Assembly: GCA_900314595.1 (NCBI GenBank)
Contig: OMVW01000002.1
Coordinates: forward strand, 62,001-126,000
Length of the DNA: 64,000 nucleotides
Origin: an uncultured Dialister sp.
GTDB lineage: Bacteria; Bacillota; Negativicutes; Veillonellales; Dialisteraceae
Reading direction: 5' to 3'
Shown: positions 25,175 to 31,918 of the stretch, piece by piece
How positions within the stretch are numbered: the first letter of the stretch is position 1
How the letters are laid out: every line of letters begins with the position of its first letter
The notes under the pieces: generated by a model
Told to the model about the DNA's origin: nothing
Seen by the model: the letters and a program-made list of their open reading frames with translations, nothing else
The model's database searches: none
Translations under genes and position numbers: made by a program

Positions 25175-25200
25175 AAAATCCAGTCTCTGGATTTTTATTC
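25175..25200. other. Perfect short hairpin in the divergent intergenic region
   Basis: AAAATCCAG (25175-25183) pairs with CTGGATTTT (25187-25195) across a three-base loop, then TATTC. It looks like a small terminator but no plus-strand gene ends before it. The rest of 25049-25331 shows only the promoter noted below. Confidence 0.45.
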
Positions 25201-25263
25201 TCTGCAGCGGATATGTTCCCGTTGTTGTCTAATATTTGCTGTAACGTCTAAACCGTTTTGATA

Positions 25264-25272
25264 TGTTATAAT
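25264..25272 (+). promoter_or_regulatory. Extended -10 promoter for the lipoprotein gene
   Basis: TGTTATAAT, a perfect extended -10, about 60 bases before the likely start codon. No convincing -35. Confidence 0.6.
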
Positions 25273-25331
25273 AGAAAATAACTTGAGCTTTAAGAATTTT
25301 GAATATTTAATTGATGGAAAGTGTTAAGCTA

Positions 25332-25910
25332 ATGTTTTTAAAAAAGATAAAGCCTCTTTTGTCTGCCATGTTTATATGTGGAACACTTCTGTTTTCCGGC
25401 TGCGGCACGATGAATGTCAATGATGATTTTATTTTTGGTAAAAATCGGATACACTGTGCCGGGGAAACCATAACCATTGTTACCCCGTTTGAACTGGTTT
25501 CTGAAGGCAAACAGGTCGATCTTGGTGATCGGAATACCACTCGTGTCAATGCAGAGGGGCATAATAATAATCTGCAGATTCTGGTTACTGGTAATGCAAT
25601 ATCAGAAACTTATAATGTGGAAAAGCTCTCAAATGAGGCTGTGAATGTTCTGAAAAATAATCCATCTCTTTCAGAGCTGAACACCAGGGTGGATTCGGTT
25701 CCCGTTGGAAACACTACGGGAAAACTCCTTACATTCACGTTTACTGAATCCGGAAAGGGTCATAAGACCGCTCTAACCGTTAAAGAATATATTTTTAGCG
25801 GGAAGAATACGGTGTGGCGTGTGATATATCAATACCGGACTGGTGATGAACTGGGAAAAGGACTGGCTGAACGTGTCACAGGCAGGATTTCATCGGGCAG
25901 TGAATTTTAA
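25332..25910 (+). CDS. Lipoprotein of unknown function
   Basis: Not recognised. The 192-residue product begins with a compact lipoprotein signal (Lys-rich N-terminus, hydrophobic core, lipobox FSGC with the cysteine near residue 24). The mature part has an early strand pair around IHCAGETITIVTPFELV and, late, NTVWRVIYQYRTGDE followed by a helix. This arrangement is reminiscent of PsbP/DcrB-like domains; that reading is tentative. The ATG at 25332 gives a signal peptide of normal length; ATG 25314 also lies in frame but adds six residues and has no better ribosome site. The next gene starts 46 bases on and could share the transcript. Confidence 0.68.
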   Translation: MFLKKIKPLLSAMFICGTLLFSGCGTMNVNDDFIFGKNRIHCAGETITIVTPFELVSEGKQVDLGDRNTTRVNAEGHNNNLQILVTGNAISETYNVEKLSNEAVNVLKNNPSLSELNTRVDSVPVGNTTGKLLTFTFTESGKGHKTALTVKEYIFSGKNTVWRVIYQYRTGDELGKGLAERVTGRISSGSEF

Positions 25911-25956
25911 AAAATGATTTCTTCTTTTCTTGCTATTTGGACAACAGGAGAATTTT

Positions 25957-26220
25957 ATGCACTTTTCTAAGGGCTTGCTTTCGTTATTCCTCTTTCTGGC
26001 GGCCGGTGCGCTGATTGGCGGCATTGTAAGTCAGTTGATTCAGGGCGCTGATTTTGTTGGCCTTATGCCTTATTTGACCAGGACATATGAGATTTTTGAT
26101 ATCAAGGATATTTTTTTAAATCTTGGAATCATGCAGATTCATTTCGGTATCCGGTTTGCACCAAATTTAATCAGTATCATAGGTATTCTGATCGCTGCCT
26201 GGCTTTACAGGAAATTCTGA
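25957..26220 (+). CDS. DUF4321 family small membrane protein
   Basis: An 87-residue protein with two hydrophobic segments (about 5-25 and 66-84), separated by a loop containing GADFVGLMPYL and the family pattern MQIHFGIRFAPNLI. This agrees with DUF4321, a Firmicutes family often near radC, maf or mreB. The ATG at 25957 has CAGGAG 6 bases upstream. No function is known. It lies 168 bases before radC; the gap (26221-26388) shows no clear terminator or promoter. Confidence 0.82.
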   Translation: MHFSKGLLSLFLFLAAGALIGGIVSQLIQGADFVGLMPYLTRTYEIFDIKDIFLNLGIMQIHFGIRFAPNLISIIGILIAAWLYRKF

Positions 26221-26388
26221 CAGTATTTTTTATCGATTACTATCTGCCTGGTCATATGGTTTCCATTCTGCCTGAAATCTCTTATTGGAACAGTTTGTCA
26301 AGATTCTGATGAACCCATTCATTGGTTTCTGATTGCTCACGGATTCTTCGCTTTCGATTGTTTGATTTCTAACCGGGGTGATAAGATT

Positions 26389-27072
26389 ATGCTGATACGA
26401 GAAATGCGGACTGAAGATAAGCCAAGAGAAAGGTTTGCCCAATCCCCCTCGCTGGCAAGCAATACAGATCTCGTTGCGATTCTGCTCAGGACTGGCAGGC
26501 AGGGACATTCTGTCATGGAGATTGCCAAGGAAGTTGTGGATATGCTTGAAACAACTTCCGGGATTAACGGCTATGAGGATTTGAACTGGCGTGATTTGAC
26601 TGATATTAAAGGTATTGGTCCGGACAAGGCCATTACCATATGTGCTGCCGTCGAACTGGGCCGCCGCCTTTCCTTCCTTTTTGACAGGCGAAAGCTAATC
26701 AGCTTTAATACTCCGGACAAAGTTGCTGATTTTTTTATGGAAAAACTTCGCCATGAAAATCAGGAACATTTCCTGGTTTCATACGTCAATGTAAAAAACC
26801 GGCTTCTTGGATTTCAGGAAATAACAAAAGGTAATCTGAATGCGGCTCCTGTGGACATTAAAGAGGCTATGAAATGGGGAATCCGCTATAAGGCTTATGG
26901 TCTTATTCTGGTTCATAATCATCCTTCCGGATATCCGGAACCATCGAAGGAAGACATTTCTGTAACAAAGGCTTTTGCGGAAGCCTCCAAACTTCTTGAT
27001 ATGCAGGTACTGGACCATATCATTATTGGAGATGGCACTTTCGTCAGCCTTCACGAACGGGGATGCTTGTAG
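26389..27072 (+). CDS. radC: RadC family JAB/MPN+ domain protein
   Basis: A 227-residue protein with an N-terminal helix-hairpin-helix region (LTDIKGIGPDKAITI near residue 75) and a C-terminal JAMM metalloprotease-like domain with the zinc motif HNHPSG near residue 176 followed by SKEDISVT with the Asp ligand. Despite its name a DNA-repair role is doubtful for the family, and no substrate is proven. The ATG at 26389 has GGGGTGAT upstream. Its neighbour upstream, the DUF4321 gene, is a usual companion. Confidence 0.9.
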   Translation: MLIREMRTEDKPRERFAQSPSLASNTDLVAILLRTGRQGHSVMEIAKEVVDMLETTSGINGYEDLNWRDLTDIKGIGPDKAITICAAVELGRRLSFLFDRRKLISFNTPDKVADFFMEKLRHENQEHFLVSYVNVKNRLLGFQEITKGNLNAAPVDIKEAMKWGIRYKAYGLILVHNHPSGYPEPSKEDISVTKAFAEASKLLDMQVLDHIIIGDGTFVSLHERGCL

Positions 27073-27135
27073 AAATATTCAACTTGCATACTTGATGATT
27101 ATTTTGTAATATTTTCTGCATACAGTTAACTAAGA

Positions 27136-27144
27136 TGTTATAAT
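27136..27144 (+). promoter_or_regulatory. Extended -10 promoter
   Basis: TGTTATAAT, identical to the element at 25264-25272, 40 bases before the start of the small protein gene at 27185. Confidence 0.6.
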
Positions 27145-27184
27145 AGGTAAGGTTAAAATTCTTTGTAAAGGATAGGTGCTTTTT

Positions 27185-27526
27185 ATGGAAGAAATGGAAA
27201 AAGGAAAAAGATATTCTGCTGAATCTAAAGGCTATAATGATAAAATCTATGAAATCCGGTTCATTCCGGTTATGGAACGCCCTGAGTACCAGGAAGGCCC
27301 TACAAGAGAAGCTTTGGAAAGATTGAAAAAAGAGATGTCTGATAAGGACTTTGAAAAATATATCAATAACAGTCTTGCTCGTGTTACCTATGATGGAAGC
27401 CGTCTACTGCTGATTACGACTTCTGAAATATACCGGACCATGCTCTATGGACCTTTCTTTAATGTAATCTGCAAAGCATTCAACGTAGGTAATTTCCGCG
27501 TTGTGAGCCAGGTTAATGGATATTGA
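27185..27526 (+). CDS. Small protein, possible DnaA N-terminal-like fold
   Basis: A 113-residue cytoplasmic protein that I cannot name. The N-terminal half is charged (MEEMEKGKRY, then REALERLKKEMSDKDFEKYI). The second half, SRLLLITTSEIYRTMLYG followed by FFNVICKAF and FRVVSQ, has the layout of the DnaA N-terminal domain: a strand, an NDF/SEI-like turn, a helix with an aromatic, a helix, then a strand. Such a domain binds DnaB, DiaA/HobA or SirA in DnaA, so a replication link is possible but unproven. It has its own promoter and terminator, so it is a single-gene unit. The AAAGGATAGGTG ribosome site is spaced rather far from the ATG. Confidence 0.65.
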   Translation: MEEMEKGKRYSAESKGYNDKIYEIRFIPVMERPEYQEGPTREALERLKKEMSDKDFEKYINNSLARVTYDGSRLLLITTSEIYRTMLYGPFFNVICKAFNVGNFRVVSQVNGY

Positions 27527-27558
27527 TGAATAGGCGGTATGATTTCTCTTATTTCTAT

Positions 27559-27594
27559 ACTGTGGATGATGTTTTCATTCACAGTTTTCTTTTT
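27559..27594 (+). terminator. Intrinsic terminator
   Basis: ACTGTG...CACAGT with an inner ATGA/TCAT stem, followed by TTTCTTTTT; it ends the single-gene unit at 27185-27526. Confidence 0.7.
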
Positions 27595-27659
27595 GCATTT
27601 TAAATACTTCACAAATAATATCCGGCATATAAATTGTTTTGGATATAGTAGAAAAGTCA

Positions 27660-27668
27660 TGGTACAAT
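27660..27668 (+). promoter_or_regulatory. Extended -10 promoter for the cobalamin genes
   Basis: TGGTACAAT, an extended -10 element about 70 bases before the cbiL start. No cobalamin riboswitch box is visible in the short leader. Confidence 0.45.
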
Positions 27669-27738
27669 AATACATATTAAAAATACGCTTTGCATGTTTA
27701 TTATCAAATCATGGATGAAAGCGGACAGGAGGAGATTT

Positions 27739-28449
27739 ATGAAAAAGGGAAAATTATATGGAATCGGTGTAGGGCCGGGGGATTCAAAGCTTCTGACTGT
27801 AAAGGCGGTAGAGACGATTCAGAATGCGGATATAATCATTACGCCAAAGACAGAAAAGAAAGAAGGATCGGTTGCATTTAATATCGCCAAACCGTATATT
27901 TCTGTAAAAACAGCTATCCTTCCTATGGTATTTCAGATGAATACGGATATGGATGCTGTTGAAAAACAGTGGAAAGAGAACAGGAAAATAATAGCAGAAA
28001 AGCTGGACGAAGGGAAAAATCTGGTATTTCTGACTCTTGGAGATCCTATGCTTTACAGTACATATATGTACATTTTTAATGAGTTTAAGGATTCTGACGA
28101 ATACGAAGTTGAGACGATTCCAGGCATTCCTGCATTTCTTGGAATTGCATCATATATAGGGCTTCCTGTTACGGAATGGGAGGAAAACGTACTCATTATC
28201 CCTGCTACAGCAGATCCTGAAAAATTTGATAAAGCCCTTGCTGCATCTGATAATGCTGTCATTATGAAAGTATATAAGAGTTTTGCTTTCGTTCAGGAAG
28301 AACTTAGAAAGCATCATATGATCAAGAAGGCGGTTATGGTTTCCCGGGCAGGACTTCCGGATGAAATTATTCAGAGAGATATTGATAGCCTTCCGGCAGA
28401 TTACAAACCGAATTATTTGAGTACGATTATCGCAAAGAGAGATGACTGA
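27739..28449 (+). CDS. cbiL: Precorrin-2/cobalt-factor-II C20-methyltransferase
   Basis: SAM-dependent methyltransferase of corrin ring synthesis (CobI/CbiL). The 236-residue protein starts with KLYGIGVGPGDSKLLTVKA, the tetrapyrrole methylase signature. FLTLGDPMLYSTYMYI and VETIPGIPAFLGIAS, which form the substrate pocket, follow at about residues 97 and 120. The ATG at 27739 has AGGAGGAG upstream. Whether the substrate is precorrin-2 or the cobalt form is not fixed by the sequence; the anaerobic (cobalt-early) route is more likely for this group. It is followed 2 bases later by the next cobalamin gene. Confidence 0.92.
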   Translation: MKKGKLYGIGVGPGDSKLLTVKAVETIQNADIIITPKTEKKEGSVAFNIAKPYISVKTAILPMVFQMNTDMDAVEKQWKENRKIIAEKLDEGKNLVFLTLGDPMLYSTYMYIFNEFKDSDEYEVETIPGIPAFLGIASYIGLPVTEWEENVLIIPATADPEKFDKALAASDNAVIMKVYKSFAFVQEELRKHHMIKKAVMVSRAGLPDEIIQRDIDSLPADYKPNYLSTIIAKRDD

Positions 28450-28451
28450 AT

Positions 28452-29834
28452 ATGCGTAATCTCGAACGTCCCCGTATTGTTATTGCCGGAACTAACAGCG
28501 GTGTTGGTAAAACTACGATTGTAACGGGTCTCCTTGCTTATTTTCATTCCATTGGATTTGCTGTACAGCCTTTTAAAGTGGGCCCGGATTATATCGATCC
28601 TGGTTTTCATGGCCTTGCCGCAGGAAGAAATTCCTATAACCTTGATACCTGGATGAGCCCTGAGGATCATCTGCTCTCAAATTTTGCTTATCTTTCGGAA
28701 GGCGTAGATATTTCCATTGTGGAAGGTGTTATGGGGTTGTACGATGGCGGTGCAAATGGAATCAGCTCTACTGCAGATATTGCAAAGCGCCTGAAAGCCC
28801 CCGTCATTCTTGTACTGGATTGTAAATCTGTAGGTTACAGTATAGCCGCTACTGCTTTAGGTTTTCGTAAATATGATCCTGATGTTAACATTGCCGGGGT
28901 TATTTTAAATCGTCTTGGCTCGGATCGGCATGAGGCCATGGTTCGGGAGGTTATGGATAAAATTCATATGCCTGTCCTTGGTGCTTTTCACAGGGATGAG
29001 GGGCTTAAGACTCCTGAACGTCATCTTGGCCTTACACCGGTAACGGAGATTGAAACATCCAACCTTATTCATCATATGGGAGAGGATGCAGGTAAATGGG
29101 TGGATACGGATAAGCTGATACAGATAGCCAGAAGCGCCCCATCTATTTCCGTGGCTGATGAGAAAAAAGAGAATATAAAGAAATACGTAAAAATTGGTGT
29201 TGCAAAGGATGCAGCATTCAGTTTTTATTACCCGGCCAGTCTACATGCTTTAGAAATACTGGGTGCAGAACTGATAGATTTCAGTCCTGTCAAAGATTCA
29301 GCTATTCCCGATGTAGATGGTCTGGTATTTGGCGGTGGGTTTCCTGAGATGTTTCTCAATGAACTTGAGGGAAATGATTCCATGAAGAATTCTATTCGCA
29401 AAGCAGCTGCTGATGGTATGCCGGTCTATGCGGAGTGCGGGGGGCTCATGTATCTCTGTGATAAAATTCAGGGATTTGATGGACATCAATATGAGATGGC
29501 GGGACTTGTTCCAGGAATCTGCGAGATGCAGAAAACGCTTCAACGAGTGGGGTATGTAACCGGAAGAGCACTTCGGGACAGTATCATTGCAGATCAGGGA
29601 GATATTCTAAAAGGACACGAATTTCATTTTTCTCTTTTGCGCTGTCATGAGGATTTTCCGTGGGCCTATGATTTGCAGGGAACTCGCCAGTCTCTTCCCC
29701 ATCAGGAGGGATTTGCTGAGAAGAATGTCCTGGCCAGCTATCTCCATCTTTCTTTTGAGGGAAATCCGAAAGCTGCGGAGAAGTTCCTTAAGTCGTGCGA
29801 GACTTATAAAAACGGGAAAGCCGGAGGAAGGTAA
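28452..29834 (+). CDS. cbiA: Cobyrinate a,c-diamide synthase
   Basis: Glutamine-dependent amidation of the a and c side chains of (cobalt-)cobyrinate. The 460-residue protein has an N-terminal ATPase domain with P-loop GTNSGVGKTTI near residue 13, then KVGPDYIDPGFH and VEGVMGLYDG, all typical of CbiA/CobB. A C-terminal type I glutamine amidotransferase domain has LVFGGGFPEMF and the nucleophile in YAECGGLMYL. The start ATG lies just after the cbiL stop. The CobB name would apply to the aerobic pathway; both names refer to the same activity. Confidence 0.94.
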   Translation: MRNLERPRIVIAGTNSGVGKTTIVTGLLAYFHSIGFAVQPFKVGPDYIDPGFHGLAAGRNSYNLDTWMSPEDHLLSNFAYLSEGVDISIVEGVMGLYDGGANGISSTADIAKRLKAPVILVLDCKSVGYSIAATALGFRKYDPDVNIAGVILNRLGSDRHEAMVREVMDKIHMPVLGAFHRDEGLKTPERHLGLTPVTEIETSNLIHHMGEDAGKWVDTDKLIQIARSAPSISVADEKKENIKKYVKIGVAKDAAFSFYYPASLHALEILGAELIDFSPVKDSAIPDVDGLVFGGGFPEMFLNELEGNDSMKNSIRKAAADGMPVYAECGGLMYLCDKIQGFDGHQYEMAGLVPGICEMQKTLQRVGYVTGRALRDSIIADQGDILKGHEFHFSLLRCHEDFPWAYDLQGTRQSLPHQEGFAEKNVLASYLHLSFEGNPKAAEKFLKSCETYKNGKAGGR

Positions 29835-29835
29835 A

Positions 29836-30396
29836 ATGCAGGGAAAACAAAAAGGTCTGGTCTTGATTAATACGGGCACCGGAAAAGGAAAGACGACGGC
29901 TGCGCTTGGGACAGCTATGCGTGCCTGGGGAGATGGACAGCGGGTTCTCATTCTTCAATTTATCAAGGGTGCATGGAAGTATGGTGAATTAAAAGCTGTG
30001 GAGGCACTCAAGAGTATCGATGGTCGTATTGAAATCCGCCCTATGGGAGATGGGTTCGTTTTTCATAATAAAAATGATCAGGACGATGAGGAGACATTTA
30101 AAAAGAAGGCTTTGCTGGCACAAAAAGCCTGGACTATGGTTAAAGATGAAGTGATGAATGGTAATTGGGACCTGGTTATTTTGGATGAGGCTAATTATGC
30201 AATTCATTTTGGGATGCTATCTGTAGAAGAGGTTGTAAATTTGATTAAAAACAGGCCGGAGCATTTGAATATCATATTGACTGGTCGGTATGCTCCGCAG
30301 GAACTTATTACTCTGGCGGATACAGTGACAGAAATGACCCTTGTAAAACATGCTTACCAGCAGGGGATTCGTGCAAGGAAAGGAATCGAATACTAA
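29836..30396 (+). CDS. cobO: Cob(I)alamin adenosyltransferase, CobO/BtuR type
   Basis: Adds the adenosyl group to cob(I)alamin or a corrinoid precursor. The 186-residue protein has the P-loop GTGKGKTTAALG near residue 12. The CobO marks LILQFIKG and DLVILDEANYAIHFG follow, with ILTGRYAPQELI near the end. The ATG at 29836 has GGAGGAAGG 4 bases upstream, one base after the cbiA stop. A second, unrelated adenosyltransferase (PduO type) is at 57467-57970. A stem-loop overlaps its stop codon. Confidence 0.94.
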   Translation: MQGKQKGLVLINTGTGKGKTTAALGTAMRAWGDGQRVLILQFIKGAWKYGELKAVEALKSIDGRIEIRPMGDGFVFHNKNDQDDEETFKKKALLAQKAWTMVKDEVMNGNWDLVILDEANYAIHFGMLSVEEVVNLIKNRPEHLNIILTGRYAPQELITLADTVTEMTLVKHAYQQGIRARKGIEY

Positions 30397-30425
30397 CAAG
30401 CCTTTCCTCAGAGTTTCTATTGCCT
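30376..30425 (+). terminator. Possible weak terminator after cobO
   Basis: AGGAAAGG (30376-30383) can pair with CCTTTCCT (30401-30408) over a 17-base loop spanning the stop codon, with only a loose T-rich tract after it. Confidence 0.35.
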
Positions 30426-30547
30426 TTTGTTTCCTGTTATATTTATTGGTTTTGCCTGTTTACGCTGTTAAGGTATCCCGCGCGGGAAATCATATTTCTA
30501 TTGATGCGGTTCTGTTATTGATTTGATTCGTTTTATAACAATTCTTC

Positions 30548-30576
30548 TTTACAGGATATCAAGGGCATGATAAAAT
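30548..30576 (+). promoter_or_regulatory. Promoter for the aspartokinase gene
   Basis: TTTACA at 30548-30553, a 17-base spacer, TAAAAT at 30571-30576, with a leader of about 40 bases. No lysine riboswitch is recognisable in 30397-30621. Confidence 0.75.
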
Positions 30577-30621
30577 TCTAAAAGTTATAGATGGTAATTA
30601 CTTGTTGAACGAGGGATGTAA

Positions 30622-31854
30622 ATGGCGCTTTATGTAAAGAAGTTTGGTGGAAGCTCAGTTGCTACACCGGAAAAAATGCTGAATATTGCTAACCGTGTGC
30701 TTCGGGACAGAAAGCCTGGAGATAAAATTGTTATCGTTGTATCAGCCATGGGAGATACGACTGATGATCTGCTGGATCTTGCAGCAAAGGTTTCAGACGT
30801 TAATCATGGCAGAGAAATGGATATGCTTCTGGCTACCGGTGAGCAAAAATCCATTGCTTTAATGGCCATGACATTCCGCAAACTGGGCGTCCCATCAATT
30901 TCTTTAACCGGTCCCCAGGCAGGAATTATTGCTGGTGGAGCTTATGGCAAGGCCCGGATTGATGATGTGAAACCGGATCGGGTATTTAAAGAACTGGAAG
31001 AAGGAAAAATTGTTATCGTTGCCGGTTTTCAGGGAATTATGCCTAATGGCGACGTGGCCACGCTCGGCCGCGGCGGTTCCGATGCTACAGCCGTAGCATT
31101 GGCCGGGGCTATGCATGCTGACATGTGTGAGATTTTTACTGATGTAGATGGTATTTATTCTGCTGATCCCCGTCATGTTAAAGGCTGTATTAAAATGAAA
31201 GAAATAACGAATACTGAGATGCTAGAAATGGCCAGACTGGGAGCTGGTGTCATGCAGCCAAGAAGTGTTGAGCTTGGAATGAAATACCACATTCCGATTC
31301 ATGTAAGATCTACATTCACCGATGAAGAAGGTACCATTATCAGGGAGGTTTGCACAATGGAAGGCAAGAATGATTCAGTAAGAGGTGTGGCTCAGGATGC
31401 GCATGCTGCCCGCATAGCGGTATTGGGACTTAGGAATATTCCTGGCGTTGCTTATACAATTTTCTCCGCCCTTGCGGAAGATAATATTACCGTTGACATG
31501 ATTGTACAGAGTGTTAGAAATTCCAATGATGACAAAACAGATATTATTTTCACCATTGATGATACAGATATGGATGATGCCAAACGGGTATTGGAACAGA
31601 TGCGTGATGAAGGCAAACTGGAGGAAGTCATTTATGATGATGATACTGCCAAGGTTTCTGTTGTGGGAGCAGGCATGCTTGGCACTCCGGGAGTCGCTGC
31701 CCGTATGTTTGGCGCTCTTGGCAGAGCAAATATAAATATTGATATTGTCAGCACTTCTGAAATCAGTATCTCCTGCCTTATTTTAAGAAAAGACCTGGAT
31801 CGGGCTGTTCAGGCTATTCATGACGAATTCTTCCCACAGGCAAAGTCTGAATAA
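30622..31854 (+). CDS. lysC: Aspartate kinase
   Basis: First step of the aspartate family pathway (Lys, Thr, Met and diaminopimelate for the cell wall). The 410-residue protein has the kinase motif KKFGGSSVA at residue 6, LGRGGSDATAVALAGA near 153 and TDVDGIYSADPR near 175. Two ACT domains follow (about 265-340 and 345-405) that bind feedback inhibitors, as in LysC-type enzymes of Bacillus. Which amino acid inhibits it cannot be read. Homoserine dehydrogenase and kinase genes that use the same pathway lie at 53772-55983. It is bracketed by a promoter and a terminator, so it is a single gene unit. Confidence 0.93.
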   Translation: MALYVKKFGGSSVATPEKMLNIANRVLRDRKPGDKIVIVVSAMGDTTDDLLDLAAKVSDVNHGREMDMLLATGEQKSIALMAMTFRKLGVPSISLTGPQAGIIAGGAYGKARIDDVKPDRVFKELEEGKIVIVAGFQGIMPNGDVATLGRGGSDATAVALAGAMHADMCEIFTDVDGIYSADPRHVKGCIKMKEITNTEMLEMARLGAGVMQPRSVELGMKYHIPIHVRSTFTDEEGTIIREVCTMEGKNDSVRGVAQDAHAARIAVLGLRNIPGVAYTIFSALAEDNITVDMIVQSVRNSNDDKTDIIFTIDDTDMDDAKRVLEQMRDEGKLEEVIYDDDTAKVSVVGAGMLGTPGVAARMFGALGRANINIDIVSTSEISISCLILRKDLDRAVQAIHDEFFPQAKSE

Positions 31855-31866
31855 TTCACATCAAAT

Positions 31867-31897
31867 AAAAAGCACAGGTATATGCCTGCGCTTTTTC
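31867..31897 (+). terminator. Intrinsic terminator after aspartokinase
   Basis: AAAGCACAGG pairs with CCTGCGCTTT (one mismatch) around a short loop, followed by TTTTT. It lies just before the ribosome site of the next gene. Confidence 0.75.
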
Positions 31898-31918
31898 TGT
31901 TCATTAAGGGAGGCTTTT

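Noticed and set aside
27527..27738. A cobalamin riboswitch before the cobalamin genes.
   Set aside because: The leader after the promoter is only about 60 bases, and no B12-box sequence is visible.
30397..30621. A lysine riboswitch or T-box before aspartokinase.
   Set aside because: The promoter leaves a leader of about 40 bases, too short for either, and no conserved box is seen.
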